In this document: one piece after another, positions 9,596-19,872 of the stretch
Position numbering within the stretch: the stretch's first letter is position 1
Layout: every line of letters starts with the position of its first letter
Source of the DNA: Proteus faecis
Lineage (GTDB): Bacteria; Pseudomonadota; Gammaproteobacteria; Enterobacterales; Enterobacteriaceae
Assembly: GCF_003144395.1 (NCBI RefSeq)
Contig: NZ_PENZ01000012.1
Span: forward strand, 1 to 64,000
DNA length: 64,000 bases
Direction of reading: 5' to 3'
Notes under the pieces: model-generated
The model's input: only the letters and a program-made list of their open reading frames with translations
Told to the model about the DNA's origin: nothing
The model's database searches: none
Position numbers and translations under genes: made by a program

Positions 9596-9620
9596 AGGCA
9601 GAATAAACACTATTCTGCCT
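9596..9620 (-). terminator. Terminator downstream of the SDR gene
   Basis: The 10 bp arms AGGCAGAATA (9596-9605) and TATTCTGCCT (9611-9620) pair around a 5 nt loop, 14 nt after the SDR stop. On the minus strand the tail is TTATCTTTC. Confidence 0.65.
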
Positions 9621-9634
9621 AAAATAAATACAAT

Positions 9635-10378
9635 TTACGCTGTAAAACCACCATCAACCAAATAAGATGCGCCTGTTACAAAAGAAGCTGCATCACTGGC
9701 TAAGAAGGCCACAACATTAGCGACTTCTTCTGGTGTTCCAAGACGACCAATGGGATGCAGTGTTGCTAATTTTTGCTTATCGAGCTCACGTCCATCTAAT
9801 AATGGCGTATCAATATACCCAGGACAAACCGCGTTAATACGAATACCTTTACTTGCATAATCAATGGCAAGTGTTTGCGTCAGTAATTTAACGCCCCCTT
9901 TTGACGCACAATAAGCAGGAAACTCATGTTGACCAACAAAAGAACAAATTGAACTACAATTAACAATCGCACCTGAAATTTTATTTTTTAACCAATACTG
10001 AATGGCAGTACGATTAATCAGAAATAGTCCATTAAGGTTAACATCTAATACCCCTTTCCATTTCTCATACTCCAATTTATCTGCAATGTTATCTGTTAAA
10101 ACCCCAGCATTAGCAAATATAAAATCCATTCGTCCATACTTAGTGACGACATAATCGACAAGTTGTTTATTTTCTTTTTCACTGGCGACATCCATTTGAA
10201 CAAACTCAGCGACAAATCCTTTTTCTTTTAGGTATTTTTCTGCTTTTTGCCCTCGTACCAAATTACTGCCAGTAATAACAACTGACGCACCTAAGGATAA
10301 AAACTTTTCAGCTGATGCTAGACCAATACCACTATTACCACCTGTAATAATTCCTACTTTTCCACTAAACGATATCAT
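9635..10378 (-). CDS. Short-chain dehydrogenase/reductase, substrate unknown
   Basis: This is a classical SDR oxidoreductase with a Rossmann fold. It has the nucleotide-binding motif TGGNSGIG (12-19), NAG (90-92), the catalytic Ser143, Tyr156 and Lys160 (YCASK) and the CPGYIDTP loop. At 247 residues it is the standard length, and it resembles FabG or glucose-dehydrogenase-like enzymes. A strict FabG is unlikely because it stands alone, away from other fab genes. It sits between tilS and accA, where E. coli has ldcC and yaeR, so it looks like a lineage-specific gene with its own terminator. The substrate cannot be read from the sequence. Confidence 0.85.
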   Translation of the reverse strand: MISFSGKVGIITGGNSGIGLASAEKFLSLGASVVITGSNLVRGQKAEKYLKEKGFVAEFVQMDVASEKENKQLVDYVVTKYGRMDFIFANAGVLTDNIADKLEYEKWKGVLDVNLNGLFLINRTAIQYWLKNKISGAIVNCSSICSFVGQHEFPAYCASKGGVKLLTQTLAIDYASKGIRINAVCPGYIDTPLLDGRELDKQKLATLHPIGRLGTPEEVANVVAFLASDAASFVTGASYLVDGGFTA

Positions 10379-10559
10379 CGTGCTTTCCTTATTAAAGAAT
10401 TAAATGACCAGATAAAATAATAGCTATTGCTTATTATTCTTTTAGTGAAAATTAGAATTAATATTGTTTTTGAGATGGGCTTAACATACTGATATATAAT
10501 ATATTATTGTTAATATCACTTAGTTTAATTATCTCAATAGAGATAGTTTTCAGAGCGTC

Positions 10560-10590
10560 AAAAAAAGCCCCATGTGATTAACATGAGGCT
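10560..10590 (-). terminator. Terminator of the uppS-to-accA cluster
   Basis: The arms 10566-10575 and 10581-10590 form a 10-position stem with one mismatch. On the minus strand the stem runs into seven T. It lies 30 nt after accA, the last gene of the long leftward cluster. Confidence 0.85.
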
Positions 10591-10620
10591 CATCTCAGAA
10601 TTGATTCAGATATGATTAGA

Positions 10621-11580
10621 TCAGCAGTAACCGTATTCCATTAAACGTTGGTAACGACGATTTGTTAGCTCTTCTGATTCAAACGCATCCAATTCTACTA
10701 AATCGGATTGAATTTGCGCTTTCAATGAAGCGGCAATTTCATCATAGTGACGATGCGCACCACCTAAAGGCTCAGGAATAACCGTATCAATTAGCTTAAG
10801 CTCTTTTAAACGGTTCGCAGTGATCCCCATCGCTTCTGCGGCTAATGGTGCTTTATCAGCGCTTTTCCAAAGAATAGATGCACAACCTTCTGGTGAAATA
10901 ACAGAATAAGTGCTGTATTGCAGCATATTTACTTTATCACCTACACCAATCGCTAATGCTCCGCCAGAACCGCCTTCCCCAATAACCGTACAGATAATTG
11001 GCACATTAAAGCGTGACATTTCACGTAAGTTACGTGCAATGGCTTCTGATTGACCACGCTCTTCAGCACCAACACCAGGATAAGCACCCGGAGTGTCAAT
11101 AAAGGTGATAATGGGTAAATTAAAACGCTGTGCCATTTCCATTAAACGCAGTGCTTTTCGATAACCTTCTGGTGCAGGCATACCAAAATTACGGCGAATT
11201 TTTTCTTTTGTTTCACGCCCTTTTTGGTGCCCGATAACCATCACTGGACGACCATCTAAACGCGCAATACCACCAACAATCGCTTTATCATCAGCATAAG
11301 CACGATCACCTGCTAATTCTTGGAAATCAGTAAAAATGCGATGAATATAATCCAGTGTGTAAGGTCTTAATGGATGACGCGCAAGTTGTGCCACTTGCCA
11401 TGCACCAAGATCAGAAAAAATCTTACGTGTTAACTCTAGGCTTTTTTCTCTTAAACGTGAGACTTCTTCATCGATATTGATATCGATTTTTTCATCATGT
11501 TGGCTAACTGCGGTGAGCGAATCAATTTTCGCTTCTAACTCGGCAATTGGCTGTTCAAAATCCAGAAAATTAAGACTCAT
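10621..11580 (-). CDS. accA: Acetyl-CoA carboxylase carboxyltransferase alpha subunit AccA
   Basis: AccA and AccD form the carboxyltransferase that moves CO2 from biotin (on AccB) to acetyl-CoA, the committed step of fatty-acid synthesis. The 319-residue product is almost identical to E. coli AccA. It begins with the same residues, [20 protein letters not shown], and carries the crotonase-like glycine-rich loop [12 protein letters not shown]. It starts 12 nt after dnaE and closes the operon. AccD is not in the window. Confidence 0.97.
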   Translation of the reverse strand: MSLNFLDFEQPIAELEAKIDSLTAVSQHDEKIDINIDEEVSRLREKSLELTRKIFSDLGAWQVAQLARHPLRPYTLDYIHRIFTDFQELAGDRAYADDKAIVGGIARLDGRPVMVIGHQKGRETKEKIRRNFGMPAPEGYRKALRLMEMAQRFNLPIITFIDTPGAYPGVGAEERGQSEAIARNLREMSRFNVPIICTVIGEGGSGGALAIGVGDKVNMLQYSTYSVISPEGCASILWKSADKAPLAAEAMGITANRLKELKLIDTVIPEPLGGAHRHYDEIAASLKAQIQSDLVELDAFESEELTNRRYQRLMEYGYC

Positions 11581-11592
11581 AACATTCCTATT

Positions 11593-14500
11593 TTAGTCAA
11601 ATTCTAATTCTACCTGCTCATTACCCAGCAGAGTTCGCAGATCCGTTAAAAGCATATCCGTTGGCGTAACACGCCAAGTCGCACCAAATCGTAAACGTGC
11701 ACAGGCATCATGCTTTTCAAAATAAAGGTGAACCGGTATCGTGCCTGAACGATGAGGTTCTAAAACGCCGCGAAGACGATTTAATAATTGCTCATTAATT
11801 TGCCTGTCCGATAACGAGATAGCAAGTCCTCGTGCATATTTTTCACGGGCTTCGTTGATATCCATAAGTTCGCGGACTGTCATTTTAAGCCCACCATTGA
11901 AATCATCAAAGCTGACCTGCCCAGTAGCAATTAAAATCTTGTCTTGTTCTAATAAATGTTGGTATTTATCCAATGCATCAGAAAATAACATAATTTCTAA
12001 GCGACCTGAACGATCATCTAAGGTACAAACACCGATCCGATTTCCACGTTTCGTTGTGAATACTTTAGAAGCAAGTACTAAACCTGCTACCTTCACCATT
12101 TGACCCCGAGGTGTTGGTACTAAATCTTTTAGACGCGTTCCTGCCGCATATCGTTCAATTTCTTTTAAATAACGCGTGATCGGATGACCTGTTAAATATA
12201 AACCTAAAGTCTCTCGTTCACCTTCTAAAACAACTTGGTCTGGCCATTTAGGTATATTGGCATAAGAGCGCTCTACTTGTTCAGGTGCTTCAGCTAACAC
12301 GCCGAACATGTCAGATTGCCCTATTGCTTCAGCTTTGGCATGTTGGTCTGCGGCTTTTAATGCATCTTCTAATGAAGACATCAAAGCAGCACGATGGGGC
12401 CCCAGCTTATCGAATGCGCCTGACATTATCAGTTTTTCCATCACTCGGCGATTCAATTTTTTCGTATCTGTTCTAGCACAGAGATCAAAAATATCTTTAA
12501 AGTGACCACCTTGTTGACGCGCTTCTACAATTGCTTCAATTGGACCTTCACCCACACCTTTAATGGCACCAATACCATAAACGATTTCGCCTTCATCATT
12601 AACGTGAAAATGATAAAGTCCACTATTAATATCAGGAGGTAGAACTTTTAATCCCATTCTCCAACATTCGTCAACTAATCCCACGACCTTTTCGGTATTA
12701 TCCATATCAGCTGTCATTACTGCAGCCATAAATTCAGCTGGATAGTGGGCTTTTAACCATAATGTTTGATAAGAAACTAAGGCATAAGCTGCTGAGTGCG
12801 ATTTGTTAAATCCATAACCGGCAAATTTCTCTACCAAGTCAAAGATTTTCATGGCTAATTCACCGTCTACACCATTTTTGATAGCACCTTCTTCAAAAAC
12901 AGAGCGTTGCTTTGCCATCTCCTCGGGCTTTTTCTTCCCCATAGCCCGTCGTAACATATCCGCACCGCCTAGCGTATATCCTGCAAGAACCTGCGCAATT
13001 TGCATAACTTGTTCTTGATATAAGATAACGCCATAAGTAGGCTCTAAAACCGGCTGTAGGCTTTCATGTTGCCATTTAACATCAGGGTATGAAATTTCTT
13101 CAACACCGTGTTTACGATCGATAAAGTTATCAACCATACCTGATTGCAATGGTCCAGGGCGGAATAGGGCAACTAATGCGATCATATCTTCGAAACAGTC
13201 TGGACGTAGTCGCTTGATGAGATCTTTCATGCCACGAGATTCTAACTGGAATACCGCGGTTGTCTCTGAGCGTTGCAACATGTCAAAACTGCGCTGATCT
13301 GTCAATGAGATCGCTGAAATATCAACAGGTTCAAGTGACTTTTTAGCTCGTCGGGCATTAATCATCTCTAATGCCCAGTTAATAATAGTTAGTGTTCTTA
13401 ATCCTAAGAAGTCGAATTTAACAAGACCTGCGTATTCAACGTCGTTTTTATCAAATTGTGTAACGGGGTTATTTCCCTCTGCATCACAGTAAAGTGGTGC
13501 AAAATCGGTAATTTTCGTGGGTGATATAACAACACCACCCGCATGTTTACCCGCATTACGTGTTACTCCTTCTAATTTACGAGCCATATCAATAAGAGAT
13601 TTGACCTCTTCATCAGCTTCATAAATTTCAGGTAATTGAGGCTCGGCAGCAAATGCTTTTTCCAGCGTCATACCCGGATCAGGAGGAACAAGTTTTGAAA
13701 TTCTATCAACAAAACCGTAAGGGTGCCCTAAAACACGGCCAACATCGCGAATAACTGCTTTCGCCGCCATCGTACCAAATGTAATAATCTGAGATACTGC
13801 ATCACGACCGTACATTTCAGCAACGTGGTCAATAACTCTATCGCGTTTCTCCATACAGAAATCGACGTCAAAGTCAGGCATCGAAACACGTTCAGGGTTA
13901 AGAAAACGTTCGAAAAGCAAGTCAAATTCAAGAGGATCAAGATCTGTTATTTTCAGCGAATAAGCCACGAGTGAACCCGCACCTGAACCGCGCCCAGGAC
14001 CAACAGGAACACCATTATCTTTAGACCACTGAATAAACTCCATCACGATAAGGAAGTAACCAGGGAACCCCATCTGGTTAATTACTTTCAGCTCGATATC
14101 AAGACGTTCATCATATTCAGGACGTCTTTTTTGTCGCTCTTCGGGATCTGGAAATAAAAAGGCTAAACGCTCTTCTAAACCTTCTTGTGATTTTTTAACA
14201 AGGAAATCTTCTGTACTCATATTCCCAGTTGGAAATTGAGGAAGGAAGTATTCCCCTAAACGGATCGTGACATTACAGCGTTTAGCGATTTCAACACTGT
14301 TTTCTAATGCTTCAGGTATATCAGCAAATAATTCACACATTTCTTCTTCTGTGCGCATATACTGCTGAGGGCTATAATTTTTAGGACGTTTGGGATCCGA
14401 TAACGTAAAACCATCATGAATTGCGACACGAATTTCATGTGCATCAAAATCATCACTGTCGAGAAAACAGACATCATTGGTTGCAACGACAGGCAGACCT

Positions 14501-15075
14501 TTTTCAGAAGCTAGTGCAACTGCTTCATGAAGATAAGCTTCCTCATCAGTACGACCCGTACGAATAAGTTCTAGATAATAACTATCGGGAAAATGAGTTT
14601 GATAATACTCAAGACACTGATCAACTAAAGCTCGATTTCCGCGAAGTAGAAACTTCCCGACATCCCCCATTCTGCCACCAGAAAGCAACAAGAGCCCTTC
14701 TTTATAGGTTGTTAGCCACTCTTGTTTAATCGTCGGCCCAGCAGCGCCATAACCGTGTTTGTAAGCTTCTGAAATCAGTAAAGTGAGATTTTGGTATCCT
14801 ACATTATTGCGTGCAAGAATAGTAAGATGAGCATACTCATCACCTAATAATTCTGTTTCAAGGTAAACATCAGCGCCAATGATGGGTTTAATGCCAGCAC
14901 CATGTGCAGCACCATAAAATTTCACTAGCCCACATAAGTTAGTGAAATCAGTAATCGCAAAAGCAGGCATTCCCAGCGAAGCCACTTTCTTCACAAGAGG
15001 CCCTGTTTTTGCCAATCCATCGATCATTGAATAATCGCTGTGTACCCTAAGATGGATAAAACGAGGATCTGCCAT
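11593..15075 (-). CDS. dnaE: DNA polymerase III alpha subunit DnaE
   Basis: DnaE is the replicative polymerase of the Pol III holoenzyme. The 1160 residues match E. coli exactly in length. In order there are an N-terminal PHP domain ([13 protein letters not shown] at 8-20), the polymerase core with the catalytic aspartates D401 and D403 in PDFDVDF, fingers, a tandem helix-hairpin-helix, and a C-terminal OB fold with the tau-binding region. It lies between rnhB (21 nt) and accA (12 nt), the conserved E. coli order. Several sizeable frames on the other strand are shadows. Confidence 0.98.
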   Translation of the reverse strand: MADPRFIHLRVHSDYSMIDGLAKTGPLVKKVASLGMPAFAITDFTNLCGLVKFYGAAHGAGIKPIIGADVYLETELLGDEYAHLTILARNNVGYQNLTLLISEAYKHGYGAAGPTIKQEWLTTYKEGLLLLSGGRMGDVGKFLLRGNRALVDQCLEYYQTHFPDSYYLELIRTGRTDEEAYLHEAVALASEKGLPVVATNDVCFLDSDDFDAHEIRVAIHDGFTLSDPKRPKNYSPQQYMRTEEEMCELFADIPEALENSVEIAKRCNVTIRLGEYFLPQFPTGNMSTEDFLVKKSQEGLEERLAFLFPDPEERQKRRPEYDERLDIELKVINQMGFPGYFLIVMEFIQWSKDNGVPVGPGRGSGAGSLVAYSLKITDLDPLEFDLLFERFLNPERVSMPDFDVDFCMEKRDRVIDHVAEMYGRDAVSQIITFGTMAAKAVIRDVGRVLGHPYGFVDRISKLVPPDPGMTLEKAFAAEPQLPEIYEADEEVKSLIDMARKLEGVTRNAGKHAGGVVISPTKITDFAPLYCDAEGNNPVTQFDKNDVEYAGLVKFDFLGLRTLTIINWALEMINARRAKKSLEPVDISAISLTDQRSFDMLQRSETTAVFQLESRGMKDLIKRLRPDCFEDMIALVALFRPGPLQSGMVDNFIDRKHGVEEISYPDVKWQHESLQPVLEPTYGVILYQEQVMQIAQVLAGYTLGGADMLRRAMGKKKPEEMAKQRSVFEEGAIKNGVDGELAMKIFDLVEKFAGYGFNKSHSAAYALVSYQTLWLKAHYPAEFMAAVMTADMDNTEKVVGLVDECWRMGLKVLPPDINSGLYHFHVNDEGEIVYGIGAIKGVGEGPIEAIVEARQQGGHFKDIFDLCARTDTKKLNRRVMEKLIMSGAFDKLGPHRAALMSSLEDALKAADQHAKAEAIGQSDMFGVLAEAPEQVERSYANIPKWPDQVVLEGERETLGLYLTGHPITRYLKEIERYAAGTRLKDLVPTPRGQMVKVAGLVLASKVFTTKRGNRIGVCTLDDRSGRLEIMLFSDALDKYQHLLEQDKILIATGQVSFDDFNGGLKMTVRELMDINEAREKYARGLAISLSDRQINEQLLNRLRGVLEPHRSGTIPVHLYFEKHDACARLRFGATWRVTPTDMLLTDLRTLLGNEQVELEFD

Positions 15076-15096
15076 AGTATTTAATTACTCTGTGGA

Positions 15097-15687
15097 TTAC
15101 TTTAAATTTAAAGCACGTTTTACAGGCGCAAAACTTTTTCGATGATAGGGTGTTGCCCCTAATAAGGCTAGTTTTTCCATATGGAAAACAGTTGGATACC
15201 CTTTATGTTTAGCAAAACCATAATCAGGGTAAAGCTTATCTAACTCTTCCATTTCTCTATCACGAGTCACTTTAGCAAGTATAGAAGCCGCACTAATTTC
15301 TTGAACTAAACTATCACCTTTGATAACCGCTTGAGAGGCCATTGGTAATTTAGGACAACGGTTACCATCAATTAAAACCATATCAGGTGTTATTGATAAT
15401 CCTGCAACAGCGCGTTCCATTGCTTTCATCGTTGCCCAAAGAATATTTAATTCATCAATTTCTTCGGGCTCTGCACGACCTATCGCCCAGCATAATGCTT
15501 TTTCTTTTATTTCGTAATAAAGGGCATTACGCTTTTTTTCTGTTAGCTTTTTGGAGTCTGTTAATCCTTCAATTGGATTTGCTGGATCAAGGATAACAGC
15601 TGCGGTAACCACTGCGCCCACTAATGGACCTCGACCAACTTCATCAACTCCAGCAATAAGATTTGCTTTTGGATATACAAATTCCAT
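15097..15687 (-). CDS. rnhB: Ribonuclease HII RnhB
   Basis: RNase HII cuts the RNA strand of RNA:DNA hybrids and starts ribonucleotide excision repair. The 196-residue product has the signature [12 protein letters not shown] (D15, E16) and the [13 protein letters not shown] block with further acidic metal ligands. E. coli RnhB has 198 residues. Its ATG shares one base with the lpxB stop (TAATG), so the two are coupled. Confidence 0.95.
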   Translation of the reverse strand: MEFVYPKANLIAGVDEVGRGPLVGAVVTAAVILDPANPIEGLTDSKKLTEKKRNALYYEIKEKALCWAIGRAEPEEIDELNILWATMKAMERAVAGLSITPDMVLIDGNRCPKLPMASQAVIKGDSLVQEISAASILAKVTRDREMEELDKLYPDYGFAKHKGYPTVFHMEKLALLGATPYHRKSFAPVKRALNLK

Positions 15688-16859
15688 TATTTCTCTACCA
15701 ATTCTAATACTGCATTTGCTGCTTGCTCATCCGCATTACAACGAATGGCACTATGTAACTGTAAAAATATCTCTTTTAATTGATGTACTTTTTCTTCATC
15801 AGTTAAAAGAGGTAAAAGTTGCTGCGCTAACGCTGATGGTTCGCACTCTTCTTGCAATAATTCTTTGATAATTTCTCGGCCAGCTAACAAATTAGGTAAA
15901 GAGACATAAGGCGTTTTAACTAACCGTTTTGCTAACCAAAAAGTAAATGGTTTCATGCGATAACCAACAACCATCGGGCATTTGGTTAGCATACATTCTA
16001 ATGCAGCCGTCCCTGATGCTAACAAAGTCGCATCACTCGCTGTCATTGCTTCTCGTGCTCGCCCATCAAGAAGTTGTATCTCAAGCTCAGGTGCCACATT
16101 TTGATGTATTTGTTCAAATTGGGCTCGTCGCTTAGCATTAACTAATGGCACAACAATATGAAGAGAGGGGATCTGCTGTTTTAGTAACTGTGCTGTTTTT
16201 ATAAAATCAGCACTCAGCATCTCAACTTCAGCATGACGACTACCGGGAAGAAGTGCTAAACACGGTATTTCTTCAGATATCCCTAGATGTTCACGAGCCG
16301 CTTTTTTGTCTGGATTTAAGGCTATGGCATCAGCCATTGTATGGCCTATAAAACGACAAGGAACCTGATACTTATCATAAAACGCTTTTTCAAAAGGAAG
16401 AAAGGCAAGCACTAAATCTGTCGCTTTACCAATTTTGAAAACACGTTTTTGACGCCAAGCCCACACAGATGGACTGACATAGTGAATAGTTTTGATCCCT
16501 TTTTGCTTTAAACGACCTTCAAGAGTGATATTAAAATCAGGCGCGTCGATCCCCACGAAAACATCAGGTTTTAATTCTGAGAATCGTTGAGTGAGATCTT
16601 TTCTGATCTTTAATAAGCGAGGTAATCGTTCAAGAACTTCAACGATCCCCATGACGGCAAGCTCTTCCATCTCATACCAAGCTTCACAACCTTCAGCTTG
16701 CATAAGAGGTCCAGCAACACCGACAAAGTGAACATTGGGATGCATTTGTTTTAGAGCGCGGATTAAACCCGCGCCCAAGATATCACCGGACGTTTCACCA
16801 GCAACTAAGCCGATAATTAACGGACGCTGAGTAGTAGATAATTGGCCTGACAAGGTCAT
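15687..16859 (-). CDS. lpxB: Lipid-A-disaccharide synthase LpxB
   Basis: LpxB joins UDP-2,3-diacylglucosamine and lipid X to form the lipid A disaccharide at the inner membrane. It is a GT19 glycosyltransferase with the N-terminal block [13 protein letters not shown] written here as [12 protein letters not shown] (about 16-27), PSVWAWR (about 130) and the C-terminal PMVVGYRM donor region. The 390 residues compare with 382 in E. coli. It lies 7 nt after lpxA. Confidence 0.95.
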   Translation of the reverse strand: MTLSGQLSTTQRPLIIGLVAGETSGDILGAGLIRALKQMHPNVHFVGVAGPLMQAEGCEAWYEMEELAVMGIVEVLERLPRLLKIRKDLTQRFSELKPDVFVGIDAPDFNITLEGRLKQKGIKTIHYVSPSVWAWRQKRVFKIGKATDLVLAFLPFEKAFYDKYQVPCRFIGHTMADAIALNPDKKAAREHLGISEEIPCLALLPGSRHAEVEMLSADFIKTAQLLKQQIPSLHIVVPLVNAKRRAQFEQIHQNVAPELEIQLLDGRAREAMTASDATLLASGTAALECMLTKCPMVVGYRMKPFTFWLAKRLVKTPYVSLPNLLAGREIIKELLQEECEPSALAQQLLPLLTDEEKVHQLKEIFLQLHSAIRCNADEQAANAVLELVEK

Positions 16860-16866
16860 ATCCTAA

Positions 16867-17670
16867 TTAGCGAATGATGCCGCGGTTAGATTTTGCTGAG
16901 TTTTCCAGAAAATCACTGAACAGTTTGACATGCGGATTATTATTATCAGCAACCAATTGTCCGATTTCTTCACGCGCTTCTTCCAGAGTTTTACCACTAC
17001 GGTAAAGGACTTTGTAAGCATTACGAATTGCATGAAGATCTTCTTTAGCAAAACCTCTGCGTTTTAACCCTTCAATATTCAGCCCATAAGGAGTCGCATG
17101 GTTTCCTTGTGCAATAACAAAAGGAGGAACATCTTGTGCCACGCCTGAACATCCACCGACCATCACATGAGAGCCAATTTGGCAAAACTGATGCACTGCA
17201 CTCATACCACCGATAATCACAAAATCACCTAAAATAACGTGACCACCCAGTGTGCCGTTATTTGCAATAATACAACGATCACCAATGATACAATCATGTG
17301 CGACGTGGGTATTAATCATCAATAGGTTATCGTTACCAATTTTTGTGATGTTGCCACCTTGGGTTGTTCCACGATGGATAGTCACACTTTCGCGAATAAG
17401 GTTTCGATCACCAATAATGACTTGCGTTGGTTCACCACGATATTTCAGATCCTGATTCACTTCACCGATAGAAGTAAATTGATAAATCTGATTATCTCGG
17501 CCAATACGTGTGTGCCCATTAATAACAACGTGAGATTTGATATCAGTACCTTCACCAATCTCAACATTAGCTCCAATGACACAAAAAGGGCCAATGCGAA
17601 CATTAGCACCGATTACCGCACCCTCTTCAATAATAGAGGAAGGGTGAATTACTGCGGATTTATCTATCAT
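16867..17670 (-). CDS. lpxA: UDP-N-acetylglucosamine acyltransferase LpxA
   Basis: LpxA carries out the first acylation of lipid A synthesis (3-O-acyl transfer from acyl-ACP to UDP-GlcNAc). The protein is a left-handed beta-helix of hexapeptide repeats, such as [12 protein letters not shown] and [11 protein letters not shown]. The catalytic base His125 (H122 and H125 in THVAHD) is in E. coli numbering. A helical C-terminal domain closes the 267 residues. It follows fabZ by 3 nt. Confidence 0.96.
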   Translation of the reverse strand: MIDKSAVIHPSSIIEEGAVIGANVRIGPFCVIGANVEIGEGTDIKSHVVINGHTRIGRDNQIYQFTSIGEVNQDLKYRGEPTQVIIGDRNLIRESVTIHRGTTQGGNITKIGNDNLLMINTHVAHDCIIGDRCIIANNGTLGGHVILGDFVIIGGMSAVHQFCQIGSHVMVGGCSGVAQDVPPFVIAQGNHATPYGLNIEGLKRRGFAKEDLHAIRNAYKVLYRSGKTLEEAREEIGQLVADNNNPHVKLFSDFLENSAKSNRGIIR

Positions 17671-17673
17671 AGG

Positions 17674-18126
17674 CTAGACCTCACGGCGGCGAGCACACAT
17701 CATTTCAGCTTCGCAAGCAATTTCCCCATCAACTTTAGCGACGCCTTTAAAGCGAGCAACACCACGACGTTCTTTAATGAATTCTACTTCTAGGATCATT
17801 TGATCCCCAGGTAAGACAGGACGTTTAAAGCGAGCACCGTCAATAGCAGCAAAATAGTAGAGTTCACCAGGTTCCAGCTTTCCTACGCTTTTGAATGCTA
17901 AAATACCCGTTGCCTGAGCCATGGCTTCGAGGATAAGCACGCCAGGGAAAATGGGTTTTCCTGGAAAGTGACCTTGAAAGAAAGGCTCATTAAAAGATAC
18001 ATTTTTTACTGCTCTTAGAAATTTCTTTTCTTCAAAATCAAGGACACGATCAACCAATAAAAATGGGTAACGGTGTGGAAGTAAATCTAAAATTTCTTCG
18101 ATTTGCAGAGTATGATTCTCACTCAT
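17674..18126 (-). CDS. fabZ: 3-hydroxyacyl-ACP dehydratase FabZ
   Basis: FabZ dehydrates 3-hydroxyacyl-ACP in fatty-acid elongation and competes with LpxA and LpxD for 3-hydroxymyristoyl-ACP, so its place in the lpx cluster balances phospholipid and lipid A. It is a hot-dog fold with the catalytic His53 in [11 protein letters not shown] and Glu67 in LEAMAQ. The 150 residues match E. coli (151). It is separated from lpxD by 124 nt that hold a branched hairpin. Confidence 0.95.
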   Translation of the reverse strand: MSENHTLQIEEILDLLPHRYPFLLVDRVLDFEEKKFLRAVKNVSFNEPFFQGHFPGKPIFPGVLILEAMAQATGILAFKSVGKLEPGELYYFAAIDGARFKRPVLPGDQMILEVEFIKERRGVARFKGVAKVDGEIACEAEMMCARRREV

Positions 18127-18174
18127 TGCAATACTCTTCCTGTCTAATAAAACTGAGTCTAATTAATAATGACA

Positions 18175-18215
18175 CGACCTGCTGTGACTCAAAAAGTGAG
18201 TTAACCCGCAGGTCG
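18175..18215 (-). repeat. Intra-operon inverted repeat between lpxD and fabZ
   Basis: The arms CGACCTGC (18175-18182) and GCAGGTCG (18208-18215) are perfectly complementary, and an inner ACTC/GAGT stem lies between them. No T tract follows, so it is not an obvious terminator. It may be a processing or stability element in the lpx mRNA. Confidence 0.6.
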
Positions 18216-18250
18216 CAAAATGGGTAACATTCCGTCAATGACGTATATTG

Positions 18251-19279
18251 TTACTTGTCGCTACTTTCTACTTGACGTTCAAGCGACTTGAGCCTTTTTT
18301 GCATTTCATCAATTCGCAACACAAGAGCTGCGGTTTTACGCCATGCTTTATTCGATTGCAGCGGAATTCCTGAAGAATAAACACCCGGCTCAGTGATAGG
18401 ACGCATTACCATACCCATACCTGTTACCGTGACTTTATCACAGATCTCCATGTGACCATTGATAACACTTGCTCCACCAATCATACAATAGCGGCCTATT
18501 TTCAGGCTACCCGCCATGATGACACCACCAGCAACAGCGGTATTATCACCAATAATGACGTTATGTGCGATTTGGCACTGGTTATCAATGATAACACCAT
18601 TACCGATAACTGTGTTATCTAATGCGCCTCGGTCGATTGTAGTGCATGCACCGATTTCAACGCGATCACCAATCACGACTGAACCTAATTGTGGAATTTT
18701 GATCCAATTACCACGTTCATTAGCATAACCAAAACCATCTGAACCAATCACAGTGCCTGATTGAATCAAACAATCTTTACCAATGATAACTTCATGATAA
18801 ACAGATACATTTGCCCATAAACGGCTATTATCGCCAATATGTGCTTTTTTACCCACAAAACAACCGGCACCAATCACAACATTATCACCAAGGATAACAT
18901 CCGATTCGATAACGGCGTTTGCCCCCACTGATACATTTTTTCCTAACTTAGCGTCAGGTGAAATAACAGCACTTGGGTGAATATCCTGTGCTGGCTTCGG
19001 TGTTGTATCCATAATCTGTGCCATTTGTGCATAGGCTAGATACGGGTTTTTCACTACAAGTGCAGCAACCGGGCAAAATGGAAGATCAGCTTCTGTTAAT
19101 ACAACAGCAGCTGCCTGACATTCACTTAATTTTTCACGATAGCGACTATCGGAAAGAAATGTAATTTGTTCGCTATTTGCTAAGCTCATTGAAGCAAGAC
19201 CGGCGATAGTGATATCACCATCGCCGTGTAACTGTGCATTCAACTGCTGAGCAAGATCAGCTAATCGAATTGAAAACAT
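18251..19279 (-). CDS. lpxD: UDP-3-O-(3-hydroxymyristoyl)glucosamine N-acyltransferase LpxD
   Basis: LpxD performs the third step of lipid A synthesis (N-acylation of UDP-3-O-acyl-glucosamine). An N-terminal uridine-binding domain (about 1-100) precedes a hexapeptide left-handed beta-helix with the catalytic His239 in QIAHN. A C-terminal helix ends the 342 residues (341 in E. coli). The gene follows skp by 3 nt. Confidence 0.96.
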   Translation of the reverse strand: MFSIRLADLAQQLNAQLHGDGDITIAGLASMSLANSEQITFLSDSRYREKLSECQAAAVVLTEADLPFCPVAALVVKNPYLAYAQMAQIMDTTPKPAQDIHPSAVISPDAKLGKNVSVGANAVIESDVILGDNVVIGAGCFVGKKAHIGDNSRLWANVSVYHEVIIGKDCLIQSGTVIGSDGFGYANERGNWIKIPQLGSVVIGDRVEIGACTTIDRGALDNTVIGNGVIIDNQCQIAHNVIIGDNTAVAGGVIMAGSLKIGRYCMIGGASVINGHMEICDKVTVTGMGMVMRPITEPGVYSSGIPLQSNKAWRKTAALVLRIDEMQKRLKSLERQVESSDK

Positions 19280-19282
19280 CTA

Positions 19283-19780
19283 TTATTTAACCTGTTTTTG
19301 AACCTGAGCAGTAATATCTTTACCATCTGCGAAATAAGGTACAGTGTTAGCATCAAGGATCACATCATAGCCTTCTTTCTTCGCTACTACATCAACAGCG
19401 TCTAATACACGTTTCATGATTTTGTTACGCTCTTCAGCTTGACGGCGGCTGAAGTCTTGCTCAAAAGCTTGTGCTTTTTGTGCATATGCTTCACGTTTAG
19501 CAACCAGATCTTTCTCTGTATTTGCACGTTGTGTTGCATTCATAGTTGGTGCATCTTTTTGATATTTCTCAACAGCGGTCTGTAATGCTTTACCTAAGTT
19601 CTGCAATTCAGTGTCACGTGATTTGAATTCATTTTCCAATTGTTTCTCTACCGCATCACGGTTAGGAATTTGTTGGAGAACTTGACCGATGTTCACAACA
19701 CCGACTTTATCCGCAGCTTGAACACCTGCTGACATGGTCAATGCCATTCCTAAGGCAGCGGCACATAACAATTTTTTCAC
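19283..19780 (-). CDS. skp: Periplasmic chaperone Skp (OmpH)
   Basis: Skp is a trimeric periplasmic holdase that carries unfolded outer-membrane proteins to BamA. A signal peptide (MKKLLCAAALGMALTMSAGVQA) precedes ADKVGVVN. A long charged coiled coil follows (tentacles, about 45-120). The start is taken at the GTG at 19780 because AAGGAG lies 7 nt before it and the protein then begins like E. coli Skp (MKKWLLAAG). An upstream GTG at 19801 would add seven residues to the signal peptide. The 165 residues compare with 161 in E. coli. Confidence 0.93.
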   Translation of the reverse strand: MKKLLCAAALGMALTMSAGVQAADKVGVVNIGQVLQQIPNRDAVEKQLENEFKSRDTELQNLGKALQTAVEKYQKDAPTMNATQRANTEKDLVAKREAYAQKAQAFEQDFSRRQAEERNKIMKRVLDAVDVVAKKEGYDVILDANTVPYFADGKDITAQVQKQVK

Positions 19781-19872
19781 GATTAAACTCCTTAAAACCA
19801 AAAATAATTTTTGTCAGAAATCGGATGCCTTTTTCAGCATTGTGAAATAAGGCATCAACTTTACTTACATCG

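Noticed and set aside
17359-17793. 144-codon frame opposite lpxA/fabZ
   Set aside because: Antisense shadow of two strongly conserved genes; the composition is that of the opposite strand's codon bias.
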